Source of the DNA: Thermoproteota archaeon
Lineage (GTDB): Archaea > Korarchaeota > Korarchaeia > Korarchaeales > Korarchaeaceae
Assembly: GCA_027078475.1 (NCBI GenBank)
Contig: JALWYH010000108.1
Span: forward strand, 1-43,327
Reading direction: 5' to 3'
Length of the DNA stretch: 43,327 nucleotides
Shown: positions 1 through 7,257 of the stretch, piece after piece
Layout of the letters: each line of letters starts with the position of its first letter
Numbering within the stretch: position 1 is the stretch's first letter
The notes under the pieces: generated by a model
Told to the model about the DNA's origin: nothing
Database searches by the model: none
Seen by the model: the letters and a program-made list of their open reading frames with translations, nothing else
Position numbers and translations under genes: made by a program

Positions 1-21
1 GGGGAGGATGGAGGGATGGTT

Positions 22-768
22 CTACGTGGAGTGACGCAGCATCTCCCAGAACTGGACCGCATTCTCGAAGCTGAAGTACGAGTTGTTGAAGAGGACGTAA
101 TTATCCCTGAGGGACCATCTCCTCACCAACTCCATTAATCTCCCGAGTTCCTCAATGCTGTACCTGTAGGAGTAGATCAGCCTGTTACCCTTCCTACTCC
201 CATGCAATCGGTAGTACCTTATCTCTCCATGGACTGGTTCCTCGTAGAAGGGATCGACCACGTGGGATATTTTGAGGTCCTCTAGTAGGCCTCTAAACCT
301 AGGGCTCTCGAGCCATCCTCTTTCCCTCACTTCCCAGGCGATCCTGAATCCATCCGATATGGATGAGAAGAATTCCCTAGCGTTAGCCAGATTCACCTCG
401 TTATACCTGAAAGAGGGGGGGCTCTGAAACACAATAACTTTGGCCCCCAGCTCCCTCATCAGGGGCTTGAATCTCTCCCAGAGCTCAAAATTCTGCCTGC
501 TGGGCCTGAGAAGACCATACGACTCATCCTTGGGAAGCCCGGTCTTGGTCCAGATGCCACTCTTTGGGTCATGGGTGAAAGCCATCCAGGCCTTGACCGT
601 AAACTCGAAATCATCAGGAGCCTCCTCGCGCCACCTCCTCATAGTTTCTATCCTGGGAGGCCTGTAAAACGTCTTCTGAACCTCCACCAACTTTAGCTTC
701 TCAAAATATCTCCTTCTAGACACCTGAAAACCACAGCAGCCGACCTTCACGGTAACAGGTACCCCCAT
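22..768 (-). CDS. DUF72 (YecE-like) family protein
   Basis: A 248-residue protein of the DUF72 family, a TIM-barrel-like family with no settled biochemical role. Visible family marks are the N-terminal VGCCGF (residues 9-14, normally VGTSGW), the strand FQSPPSF (114-120), the AWEVRERGW segment (144-152), RLHG (187-190) and the late YVLFNN (224-229). Length is normal for the family. The start at 768 overlaps the last 22 bases of the upstream RuBisCO-like gene on the same strand, so the two are probably co-transcribed and translationally coupled. The second Cys in VGCCGF replaces the usual Ser. Family assignment is sure; function is unknown. Confidence 0.88.
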   Translation of the reverse strand: MGVPVTVKVGCCGFQVSRRRYFEKLKLVEVQKTFYRPPRIETMRRWREEAPDDFEFTVKAWMAFTHDPKSGIWTKTGLPKDESYGLLRPSRQNFELWERFKPLMRELGAKVIVFQSPPSFRYNEVNLANAREFFSSISDGFRIAWEVRERGWLESPRFRGLLEDLKISHVVDPFYEEPVHGEIRYYRLHGSRKGNRLIYSYRYSIEELGRLMELVRRWSLRDNYVLFNNSYFSFENAVQFWEMLRHST

Positions 769-1832
769 TTCTTCACCATCGCCCCCACACCCTCATCCCT
801 CCTCATGATTGATAGGGGGTTCTCTCCCCTCATAAAGGAATCTAGAACCTCCTTCATGGACTTAACTCCTTCCATTATCCCTCCAGGATGATCATAGATC
901 CCAAGATCTCCATTTAAAATCACGATCAGATCTTCTGGCACGTTGGCAATCGCAACCCCCTGGTGAGCATGGGGCGAGGTGAGCGGCATCGCCGGCGCCT
1001 CCCCCCTCCCTATAATGATATCCAGCTCCCTCACGAGCTCCAGCTCCTCTCTTCTCAGGGCCACGGGTCTCTCTATCATGTCAAAACCGCTGAATCTCAA
1101 TAACTCGTAGAGGATCTTAGTGCCTATTACCGACGAACCTGACAGGCAGTTTATCCCCCTGATCGCAAGGAAGACATCCTCCATGAGGTCTCCCACCACA
1201 TTCAATCTGTCCAAATCCCAGCAAGCGTGGGCGTAGAATGACCTGATACCCGTCGATACCGCGCGCTCCAAGTCCTCCCGAGAGGGTGGGAGTCTCATGA
1301 AGTAAAGCACCCTTCTTCCATCCTCCTCCTTCACGATCTCCATCATTTCAGCGAGTTGATGAGCCCTATCCAGATACGGAGAAGCCTCGTTATCATTCAA
1401 GTGAATCGGATCGAACCCCAAGTTGAGGCCGACATCGCACATGTCCTTGAACAGTCTCGCGTGGGCCGAGGGGTGTAGCACAACGCCCTTTCCGATGGTC
1501 GCCGCTATTCCCGGTCCCCTCAATCCCAAGTACCTGCTGAGTCCGGACTTACCTGGATTCGGCTTTCTGGCCTGCGAGATAGGGAATTCGACTCCTTCTA
1601 CCCAGCACACTCCTAGGGGGAGGTGTCCTATAAGGGATTCCACCGCATGGAGGACGACGGAAAAGAGGGGGCCCTCGCTCAGCATCTCCTCGGGTAAGGA
1701 CGCCACATATCTTCCTCTCGATATTTCCTCTACTCTCGTCCCGGATTCCAGCTCATCCTCAAATCCCTCTAGCGTGGTAATCGCTTCCAAGGATTTTCTG
1801 CACCTGAGGTCGATTATCAAGGCATTTACCAC
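747..1832 (-). CDS. Divergent RuBisCO-like protein (RLP, form IV-type) lacking the catalytic lysines
   Basis: A 361-residue protein that aligns by eye with the RuBisCO large-subunit fold along its whole length. The N-domain has YVASLPEEMLSEGPLF (42-57) followed by a helix and VEGVEFP (78-84), matching YVAYPLDLFEEGS...LEDLRIP of RuBisCO. ATIGKG (111-116) sits where TIKPK is. GLNLGFDPI (135-143) matches GLDFTKDDE, with Phe140 at the carbamylated Lys position and Pro/Ile at the next two metal-ligand positions. SPHAHQG (286-292) matches SGGIHVW, and ILNGDLGIYDHPGG (305-318) matches FGGGTLGHPWG. About 80 residues shorter than RuBisCO. It cannot be a carboxylase by known chemistry; another activity or a non-enzymatic role is inference. 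GTG start lies about 27 bases from a shared TATA box. Confidence 0.72.
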   Translation of the reverse strand: MVNALIIDLRCRKSLEAITTLEGFEDELESGTRVEEISRGRYVASLPEEMLSEGPLFSVVLHAVESLIGHLPLGVCWVEGVEFPISQARKPNPGKSGLSRYLGLRGPGIAATIGKGVVLHPSAHARLFKDMCDVGLNLGFDPIHLNDNEASPYLDRAHQLAEMMEIVKEEDGRRVLYFMRLPPSREDLERAVSTGIRSFYAHACWDLDRLNVVGDLMEDVFLAIRGINCLSGSSVIGTKILYELLRFSGFDMIERPVALRREELELVRELDIIIGRGEAPAMPLTSPHAHQGVAIANVPEDLIVILNGDLGIYDHPGGIMEGVKSMKEVLDSFMRGENPLSIMRRDEGVGAMVKKWGYLLP

Positions 1833-1850
1833 TTGGACCGGCCTACCAAG

Positions 1851-1866
1851 TTCCCTTAAATGATTC
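1851..1866. promoter_or_regulatory. Shared symmetric TATA element between divergent genes
   Basis: The AT-rich core TTAAAT (1856-1861) lies halfway between the GTG at 1832 (minus) and the ATG at 1884 (plus). It is about 25-27 bases from each, the usual TATA-to-start-site distance in archaea. Neither gene has a Shine-Dalgarno, so both transcripts are probably leaderless and use one near-palindromic box read in both directions. Confidence 0.6.
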
Positions 1867-1883
1867 CCCTTTCATGATGCCCG

Positions 1884-3116
1884 ATGCCCGAGGAGGTAGA
1901 TATCCCAGAGGGTGAAGGATTACTCATTAGGTCCCCCGCCTCCTTCACTCTCATAGCGGGGAGAGTGGAGGTGTGGGGCGCCGAGGTTGATGGGGCCACC
2001 ATTCCCTTAGAGGGAATCGAACTCCTAATTACGGCCTCATCTGATTCCCGGGTTCGTGTGAATGGTAGCTACTTGAGGTTGAGGGTACCAATACCCAAGT
2101 GGTGGAAGGACCTGCCAGATCTCCTGTCCGGTAAGAGAGTCCTCTTCCTAGGCAGGGTCGACTCGGGTAAAAGCTCGACCATGCTGTACACCCTGAATAA
2201 GCTCCTAAGGTCAGGCAAGGTATCCCTAATTGACTCTGACGTTGGGCAGTCAGATCTGGGCCCCCCAGGAGTGATCTCCAGCAAGGACATAGCGGAACCA
2301 GTGGTCCACACGAAGCTGCTTGAACCCGATTTCATGCACTTCGTGGGCGATAAGACCCCTAGCGGGCATTTCCTGCCCATGATCAGAGGTGTGGTCAGGG
2401 CCCTAGATGAATCCCGGGGAGACACGGTTCTGATCAATACTACTGGCTTCGTAGATGGTGGCGCGGCCAGGGCCCTCAAGAGGTCCAAGATGGAGTTCGC
2501 CGACCCGGATGTGGTGATCCTCCTAGAGAAGGAGGAGGGAGATCTGAGTCACATGGCCAAGATAGTCCCTAAGGGAGTGAAGGTTCTCAGGTACAGGTCC
2601 CCGGCCGGGAACAGGACTAAAAGCAGGGACTACAGGATGATCGCCAGGAGGGCCCTCATCAGGCGTTACCTTTCAGGAGCCTCGACAAGGAGGATCCACA
2701 CGGGGGATGTGGAGCTGGTCAACACATTCCTGATGACCGGGGTCAGAAAGGACGAATACGTTCCCTTCCTTGAGCATGTGCTGGAAACGCGGATACACTG
2801 GCTGGAAGAATCTCCTGACATGCTTGTCGCCTTAGCAGCATGGGATGTGGACAGGAGGAAGGTGGCCGCTCTATCTAATCTCCTCAATAAGGAGGTGAGG
2901 GTGGGTCCCGTCAGCGCCTACAGGGGACTTTACGTGGGACTCACAAGGGATGGGAGATGCGTCGGGGTGGGTCTTATGGAAGCCATGAATCTGAGGGAGG
3001 GCTGGGTTGATGTTCTTTCTGGGTATGAGGGGATGGTGGATGGCCTAGCGCTTGGTTACATCAGGTTTAATGCTGAGGGAGATGAGATCGGCTCCCGGGG
3101 GATGAACATCCCATGA
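1884..3116 (+). CDS. Clp1/Grc3-family polynucleotide 5'-hydroxyl kinase
   Basis: A 410-residue P-loop protein of the Clp1/Grc3 family, which phosphorylates 5'-OH ends of RNA or DNA and in eukaryotes acts in tRNA splicing and pre-rRNA processing. An N-terminal beta domain (about 1-75) precedes Walker A GRVDSGKSS (90-98). The family's LIDSDVGQSD (115-124) follows, with Asp117/Asp119 for metal and base activation, then GPPGVIS. A C-terminal beta domain fills about 290-400. Length is typical. It overlaps the next gene by ATGA. An intron-bearing tRNA 4 kb away gives a possible substrate class for such a kinase, though archaeal tRNA ligation does not strictly need it. Confidence 0.85.
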   Translation: MPEEVDIPEGEGLLIRSPASFTLIAGRVEVWGAEVDGATIPLEGIELLITASSDSRVRVNGSYLRLRVPIPKWWKDLPDLLSGKRVLFLGRVDSGKSSTMLYTLNKLLRSGKVSLIDSDVGQSDLGPPGVISSKDIAEPVVHTKLLEPDFMHFVGDKTPSGHFLPMIRGVVRALDESRGDTVLINTTGFVDGGAARALKRSKMEFADPDVVILLEKEEGDLSHMAKIVPKGVKVLRYRSPAGNRTKSRDYRMIARRALIRRYLSGASTRRIHTGDVELVNTFLMTGVRKDEYVPFLEHVLETRIHWLEESPDMLVALAAWDVDRRKVAALSNLLNKEVRVGPVSAYRGLYVGLTRDGRCVGVGLMEAMNLREGWVDVLSGYEGMVDGLALGYIRFNAEGDEIGSRGMNIP

Positions 3117-4498
3117 GCTCCTCCTACATAAAGAACTTGGACGAGTTGGTCGAGAATGGGAGAACCACTAGGGATAAGGACGCAAGGAGAGCTCTCCTGC
3201 TCGCCTTCGATAAGGCCATCACGGCGGTAGACGCCTATAAGGCCGTGTCATCCAAGTTCTCAGACGGAGAGCTGATATTCGGCACGTCTTCAGTAGATAC
3301 CGAAAACTTCAGGAACCTCTTCGTGGTTGGAGCCGGCAAGGCTGGTAGTAAGATGGCCAAGGCGGTAGAGGACAGGCTGGGTGGGAAGATATCCGGAGGA
3401 TGGGTTAACGTGCCTGCTAGGACGGAGAGATCTGTCTCGGTTTCTAGGATCAAGCTGAACCCTGCGGGCCATCCGATACCAGATGAGGGAAGCCTGAAAG
3501 GTGCCATGGAGATTCTGAAGATGGCGAAGAGGGCGGGGGAGGGAGATCTGTTGATCTCCCTGTTATCAGGTGGAGGGTCCGCTCTCATGGAGTATCCCAT
3601 TGAGGGAGTATCTCTTGAGGACCTCCAAGAGATGAATAGGCTGCTCGTGCTCTCAGGGGCTGATATCAGGGAGATAAATGCGGTCAGGAAGCACGTCTCA
3701 ATGATAAAAGGTGGGAGGTTAGCCAAGGCGGCCTTCCCCGCCACCACAATATCCCTAATAATATCTGATGTCATCGGGGATCCACTAGACGTCATCGCCT
3801 CGGGCCCCACGGCTCCCGACGAGACAACCTACGAGGATGCCTGGCAGGTACTGGAGAACTACTCCCTCTTGGACAGGATGCCCGAGTCGATAGTGACAGT
3901 GCTGGAGCGTGGCAAGAGGGGCGAGATTCCCGAGACCCCCAAGCCCGGAGATGAGGTATTCGACAGAGTGATCAACGTGATAGTGGCAAATAACCTCAGG
4001 GCGGTGCAGGCCGCCGAGAGGGCACTCATCGAGATGGGTTATAACGTGCTGATCCTCGGATCGAGGGCCGAGGGAGAGGCCAGACACGTGGGCAAGTTCT
4101 TGGCCGGTTTGACCACCTCCATAGCGGAGGAGGGGCTGCCCCTATCCCCTCCTGCTGCCATCATCGTTGGCGGGGAGACCACCGTCAGGGTAATGGGTCA
4201 GGGAGTGGGCGGAAGAAATCAGGAACTGGTCCTCGGTGGGGTACGGACGATCTCGGGACTCGAGGGTGTCGTCCTAGGATCAATAGGGACGGATGGAGTG
4301 GATGGAGTCTCGGATGCCGCTGGGGCGATAGCCGATGGCAGGACTTTGGAGAGAGCCCTCTCAGAAGGTTTGAGGCCGGAGGAGTTCCTGAAGAACAACG
4401 ACTCTCACACATTCTTCTCTTGGCTAGGAGACGCTATATTCACCGGACCCACCCTGACCAACGTGATGGATGTCATGGGATCGGTGATCCAGGAATGA
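3113..4498 (+). CDS. gckA: Glycerate 2-kinase (GckA/TtuD, MOFRL family)
   Basis: A 461-residue glycerate kinase of the GckA type that phosphorylates D-glycerate to 2-phosphoglycerate, feeding lower glycolysis or serving the non-phosphorylating Entner-Doudoroff branch common in archaea. Motifs: VVGAGKAG (71-78), NPAGHPIPDE (116-125), LSGGGSAL (151-158), then SDVIGDPLDVIASGPT in the middle and a C-terminal MOFRL domain with GGETTV and GTDGVDG. The ATG overlaps the stop of the kinase gene upstream (ATGA), so the two genes form a coupled pair, although no shared pathway is obvious. Length is normal. A promoter for the following TRAM gene begins just after the stop. Confidence 0.92.
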   Translation: MSSSYIKNLDELVENGRTTRDKDARRALLLAFDKAITAVDAYKAVSSKFSDGELIFGTSSVDTENFRNLFVVGAGKAGSKMAKAVEDRLGGKISGGWVNVPARTERSVSVSRIKLNPAGHPIPDEGSLKGAMEILKMAKRAGEGDLLISLLSGGGSALMEYPIEGVSLEDLQEMNRLLVLSGADIREINAVRKHVSMIKGGRLAKAAFPATTISLIISDVIGDPLDVIASGPTAPDETTYEDAWQVLENYSLLDRMPESIVTVLERGKRGEIPETPKPGDEVFDRVINVIVANNLRAVQAAERALIEMGYNVLILGSRAEGEARHVGKFLAGLTTSIAEEGLPLSPPAAIIVGGETTVRVMGQGVGGRNQELVLGGVRTISGLEGVVLGSIGTDGVDGVSDAAGAIADGRTLERALSEGLRPEEFLKNNDSHTFFSWLGDAIFTGPTLTNVMDVMGSVIQE

Positions 4499-4561
4499 AC
4501 TCCCCTACAATGATTTTTAAGTGGGGAAGCCCTCTTCAACTAGCGAATCCGTGGGGATAGC

Positions 4562-4870
4562 ATGCCGAGAAGGAATCCAAAGGGAAGCGACTCCTCCCGA
4601 GGTTGGAAGGGGAGGCTTGGCAGAAAGGCCAAGGGAAGCCTTTACGTGACCAGATTCGATAAACCAGAGGGAAAATCGCCCTCTCTAAAACCAGGGGATC
4701 TCATTGAGGTCTTGGTCCAGTCGGTCAACAGGAGAGGAGAAGGGGAAGGTGTGTACAGGGGAAGGCCCGTGGTAATAGTGGGTGCAGCAGATCCGGGAAT
4801 AACGGTGACCGCCAAGATCAGGAAGATTGTCGGTGGTAAGATAATAGCCGAGATCGTCGGGACTCATTAA
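4562..4870 (+). CDS. TRAM-domain RNA-binding protein
   Basis: A 102-residue protein with a basic, probably disordered N-terminus (about 1-40, rich in Arg, Lys, Ser and Gly) followed by a single TRAM domain (about 44-100). The domain carries the typical GDLIEVLVQSVNRRGEGEG pattern and ends in a beta strand with GGKIIAEIVG. Free-standing TRAM proteins are common in archaea and are thought to act as RNA chaperones or translation-linked RNA binders. A TATA-like TGATTTTTAA lies at 4511-4520. The stop at 4870 directly abuts the ATG of the TrmB gene (no gap), so both are likely on one transcript. Exact target RNA is unknown. Confidence 0.88.
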   Translation: MPRRNPKGSDSSRGWKGRLGRKAKGSLYVTRFDKPEGKSPSLKPGDLIEVLVQSVNRRGEGEGVYRGRPVVIVGAADPGITVTAKIRKIVGGKIIAEIVGTH

Positions 4871-5605
4871 ATGCCTGAAAGGAGGAGAACACTATCCGGA
4901 CTGGAGAGGTTACTCAGGGAGCTGGGCTTCACATACTATGAATCTAGGGCGCTCGCCTTCCTCTCATTGGTGAGGGGTGGTGTCAGAGTCCGGGATGTCA
5001 GTGAGGCCACCGGCATACCGAGGACCAAGCTCTATGAAGTGATCAGATCGCTGGAGGAATCGGGCCTCGTGGAGGTGTCCCCCGGAAGACCCATGATCGT
5101 ATCCGCACCCCCTCCTGACATGCTTCCGACGATCCTGTTTGAGAGGGTGATTAGTGACACGGCCAGGAAGGTATCGTTGCTCACCAAGGCATTCCACCTC
5201 CAGATGGATGAGGGGGTCTGGCTCATGAGCCGGGTCACCCTTCCACTGAGGGGTGAGGATTCTCTAGAGAAGGTTTCGCATCTGGTTCTCGAGGACTCTA
5301 GGGACTTCCTCATAATGGCCGTTACAAAGGGTAGTGTTCACTTAGTTCCCACCGGGCTGGCCTACAGGAACGCCAGCCTAATAGTGGACGTGCCCAAAAC
5401 TTACGAGGAGCTCGAGAGGAGGGGCCTCACGACTAAGAACGTGAGAACGGGTAATAGGGATGTGTTCGGCTTCGTCACCGAGAGAGCGGGCCTCTTGGCG
5501 AGTGACGATCTGAGGACCGGGATATACTCCACCGAGCCTGGGCTGATGAGGGCCATAGCCATACTCCTGAGGGCCCTATACTCCTCCTCGCCCCGAGCCA
5601 GATAA
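4871..5605 (+). CDS. TrmB-family transcriptional regulator
   Basis: A 244-residue regulator with an N-terminal winged helix (about 5-75) of the TrmB type. The stretch LRELGFTYYESRALAFLSL is followed by RVRDVSEATGIPRTKLYEVI, in which the recognition helix is GIPRTKLYEV. A linker helix region and a small alpha/beta effector part (about 125-240) follow. It is shorter than sugar-binding TrmB/TrmBL1 (about 340 residues), so the classic maltose-binding domain is absent and the ligand is unknown. It starts one base after the TRAM gene stop. TrmB relatives control sugar uptake and central metabolism; the glycerate kinase upstream is a possible target, as inference. Confidence 0.85.
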   Translation: MPERRRTLSGLERLLRELGFTYYESRALAFLSLVRGGVRVRDVSEATGIPRTKLYEVIRSLEESGLVEVSPGRPMIVSAPPPDMLPTILFERVISDTARKVSLLTKAFHLQMDEGVWLMSRVTLPLRGEDSLEKVSHLVLEDSRDFLIMAVTKGSVHLVPTGLAYRNASLIVDVPKTYEELERRGLTTKNVRTGNRDVFGFVTERAGLLASDDLRTGIYSTEPGLMRAIAILLRALYSSSPRAR

Positions 5606-5615
5606 GGTTATATCC
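5605..5615 (+). promoter_or_regulatory. TATA-like promoter element
   Basis: AGGTTATATCC directly after the TrmB gene stop resembles an archaeal BRE/TATA. The next ATG (5646) is about 35 bases downstream, leaving a leader of roughly 5-10 bases. Called by eye only. Confidence 0.4.
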
Positions 5616-5645
5616 CGACTATCCAACCTGTGAATTGGGATCTGA

Positions 5646-6017
5646 ATGGACCCCGAGGAGAAGGATGCATGCAGCTGGGAGCTGGAAATGCTCCAACTGA
5701 ATTCTCTCTTGGACTTGCTGAGACTAGCGGCAGCGTCTAATTCAATAACTGTTCTACTGGAGTTCGAGAGCCCGTCCTTGAGGAGGAGGGTGATAGGAAC
5801 CTTCGCCAATAACTACGGAGCGACGAAGCCAGATATATTCTCATACGTACTCTGGAATGGAGATGAGGAAGGTAGCTTCATTGTGTACAAAGCCGATGAG
5901 ACGGGAGAGCAGTACAGCTTCTCCAACTCCATCTCGACCACGGGTGGGATGACCTTTCCCATAGTCAGATTGCCCGAGGAGCCTCGATGGTTTGCGGAGA
6001 GATCCTCCCATGACTAG
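5646..6017 (+). CDS. Hypothetical protein, 123 aa, unknown family
   Basis: I do not recognise this protein. It is acidic and soluble-looking: a helical N-terminus (about 8-35, LQLNSLLDLLRLAA), a beta strand SITVLLEFES, a basic patch LRRRVIG, and a beta-rich C-terminal half with FIVYKADETG. There is no signal peptide or membrane segment. Codon use (AGG, GAG, GGA) matches the neighbours and it has its own TATA-like element, so it is probably a real gene. Its stop overlaps the start of the next small membrane-anchored gene, suggesting the two products work together. Confidence 0.6.
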   Translation: MDPEEKDACSWELEMLQLNSLLDLLRLAAASNSITVLLEFESPSLRRRVIGTFANNYGATKPDIFSYVLWNGDEEGSFIVYKADETGEQYSFSNSISTTGGMTFPIVRLPEEPRWFAERSSHD

Positions 6018-6387
6018 GATGGGTTCCGAGGGAAGGAGGAGATACCTCCTACTGGTGTGCCTCGGGATAGTATCGATAGCAGCGGTTTTAATCTCCTATC
6101 TACCTATCTCCCACTTCAGAACGGGAGTGATTGGCTACCTAGCCTGTGGGGATGGAGGAGCCTCCCTCAAGCTGGTCAGTAGAGAGGGGAGCGTCACCGT
6201 CTACTATGTTAGCGTGGTGGAGGGGGACAACGTAGCAGAGCTGAGGAAAATAGGCTACCGCCTAGATGGGGAAAGGGCCCTAACCATCCGACTGCGTCCA
6301 CCCCCCGGCTCTAGGGTCTCAGTCCTCATGGACAAGGGCGTTATCCCTGGATTAGCGTGCAATGAAAGCGGGATCTCCCAACCCTGA
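6010..6387 (+). CDS. Hypothetical membrane-anchored protein, 125 aa
   Basis: Unknown family. After a basic N-terminus (MTRMGSEGRRR) there is one strong hydrophobic segment, about residues 13-32 (YLLLVCLGIVSIAAVLISYL), then an outside beta-rich domain of about 90 residues. That domain holds two Cys, one early (LACGD) and one near the end (LACNES), which could form a disulfide. I chose the ATG at 6010, which overlaps the upstream stop (TAG at 6015-6017). A TTG at 5992 is an in-frame alternative that adds six residues. It is probably co-expressed with the upstream gene. The sequence ends 31 bases before tRNA-Pro. Confidence 0.6.
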   Translation: MTRMGSEGRRRYLLLVCLGIVSIAAVLISYLPISHFRTGVIGYLACGDGGASLKLVSREGSVTVYYVSVVEGDNVAELRKIGYRLDGERALTIRLRPPPGSRVSVLMDKGVIPGLACNESGISQP

Positions 6388-6389
6388 AC

Positions 6390-6400
6390 GGTTTTATTTC
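6390..6400 (+). promoter_or_regulatory. TATA box of tRNA-Pro
   Basis: GGTTTTATTTC lies about 24 bases upstream of the first base of tRNA-Pro, the usual archaeal distance for a short-leader tRNA transcript. Confidence 0.55.
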
Positions 6401-6418
6401 ATGGTCACTCCCTTCCAA

Positions 6419-6492
6419 GGGGCCGTGGTCTAGCTTGGTAGGATGCCGGCCTTGGGAGCCGGAGGTCCCGGGTTCAAATCCCGGCGGCCCCA
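6419..6492 (+). tRNA. tRNA-Pro (anticodon UGG)
   Basis: A 74-base cloverleaf folds fully. The acceptor is GGGGCCG with CGGCCCC. The D stem GUCU pairs with GGAU. The anticodon stem CCGGC/GCCGG closes the loop CUUGGGA (anticodon UGG). The T arm is CCGGG-UUCAAAU-CCCGG and the discriminator is A. There is no intron, and the 3' CCA is not encoded (TTG follows), unlike the other two tRNAs in this window. Confidence 0.97.
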
Positions 6493-6506
6493 TTGGGGAG
6501 ATATCG

Positions 6507-6698
6507 ATGAGGCGCAGACTCTTGACTAAGAAAGGGCTGCTGAGATTACTCTCCGATCTGGAAGGAGTGTATTGGGTGGAGTTCGAAAAAGACGAACTCG
6601 TGATCAGGAAGATATGGCTGACCGGTAAAGGGATCTTGGGAAAGGAGCTAGACGACGAGCTGGTGAACTACTTAATAGCTAGGGGGGCAACCTTATGA
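6507..6698 (+). CDS. Putative VapB-like antitoxin, 63 aa
   Basis: A small basic protein (63 residues) starting at ATG 6507, 14 bases after tRNA-Pro. The longer open frame begins inside the tRNA and is not used. It has an N-terminal helix rich in Arg/Lys/Leu, a beta hairpin around VYWVEFEKDELVIRKIW, and a final acidic helix KELDDELVNYLIARG. I do not recognise an AbrB, RHH or MetJ motif. The antitoxin call rests on position: its stop overlaps the start of a PIN-domain gene by ATGA, the standard layout of vapBC pairs. It could instead be an unrelated small DNA- or RNA-binding protein. Confidence 0.6.
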   Translation: MRRRLLTKKGLLRLLSDLEGVYWVEFEKDELVIRKIWLTGKGILGKELDDELVNYLIARGATL

Positions 6699-7084
6699 GG
6701 GGATTGCTGGACACGAACGTGCTGATATACGCATATTTCATTGATACCAAGAAGCACGGCATCGCTAGGAGGATCCTAAATTCTCTAGATGAATGGCTAG
6801 TACCCTACATAGTCCTAGTGGAACTGGTTTGGTTCGGTAGAGGTGCGGGCTTGGATGACAAACGGATCAGGGACATGACTCTGACCTTCCTGAGTGACAA
6901 CAGGTTCAGGCTCATCCACAACGAGCTGGAGGAGATAGTTGACTCGCTGGCAGTTGAGAACCCACTAGACTGGGAGGACGAGCTAATAATACTGATAGCC
7001 GAAAGGATGGGAGTTCCTCTAGTCACATTCGATGAGAATATGCGGGAGAAAGCCAAAAGAAGAAGCATCCAACTAATTCCCTGA
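6695..7084 (+). CDS. vapC: PIN-domain ribonuclease, VapC-like toxin
   Basis: A 129-residue PIN domain with the four acidic metal ligands in order: Asp6 in LLDTNVLIYA, Glu43 in VLVELVW, Asp95 in DWEDELI, and Asp113 in TFDENM. This is the full set expected of an active Mg-dependent RNase. VapC toxins cleave tRNA or rRNA and are held inactive by a small partner, here probably the 63-residue protein whose gene overlaps by 4 bases. The pair sits exactly between tRNA-Pro and tRNA-Met, with the stop only 6 bases from the 3' end of tRNA-Met on the other strand. Length is typical. Confidence 0.85.
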   Translation: MRGLLDTNVLIYAYFIDTKKHGIARRILNSLDEWLVPYIVLVELVWFGRGAGLDDKRIRDMTLTFLSDNRFRLIHNELEEIVDSLAVENPLDWEDELIILIAERMGVPLVTFDENMREKAKRRSIQLIP

Positions 7085-7090
7085 AGATTA

Positions 7091-7202
7091 TGGTGCCGGG
7101 GCCGGGATTTGAACCCGGGACCCCCGGATTTCCCAGCAGGAGCACCGTGGGCCCAACCCAACTTATGAGTCCGGTGCTCTAACCAGGCTGAGCTACCCCG
7201 GC
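7091..7202 (-). tRNA. tRNA-Met (anticodon CAU, elongator type) with intron
   Basis: Read leftwards from 7202: acceptor GCCGGGG with CCCCGGC, D arm GCUC/GAGC, anticodon stem CCGGA/UCCGG with loop CUCAUAA, T arm CCCGGG-UUCAAAU type, discriminator A and encoded CCA (7091-7093). A 34-base intron interrupts position 37/38. The stem lacks the three G:C pairs of an initiator, so elongator Met is likely; a CAU tRNA-Ile cannot be excluded by sequence alone. Confidence 0.93.
7130..7163 (-). other. tRNA-Met intron (34 nt) with bulge-helix-bulge
   Basis: On the minus strand, CUCA of the anticodon loop pairs with UGGG near the intron's 3' end. That leaves two 3-base bulges, UA^A and AA^A, with the cuts after the second base of each. 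This is the canonical motif cut by archaeal tRNA splicing endonuclease and gives mature loop CUCAUAA. Confidence 0.85.
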
Positions 7203-7227
7203 TCCAATGAAGTGGAGGGACAACCGC

Positions 7228-7241
7228 ACTATTAAAAATTG
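7228..7241. promoter_or_regulatory. TATA box of tRNA-Met, possibly bidirectional
   Basis: ACTATTAAAAATTG reads as TTTTTAATA on the minus strand, about 30 bases before tRNA-Met. On the plus strand the same AT core could start a transcript near 7260, where the structured non-coding stretch begins. Confidence 0.55.
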
Positions 7242-7257
7242 ACCTCATCACCCAAGT

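Noticed and set aside
440-667. 75-codon plus-strand frame antisense to the DUF72 gene
   Set aside because: It is a shadow of a well-supported gene with no family features of its own.
6435-6506. Open frame running from inside tRNA-Pro into the 63-residue gene
   Set aside because: The first 24 codons are the tRNA itself; ATG 6507 is the sensible start.
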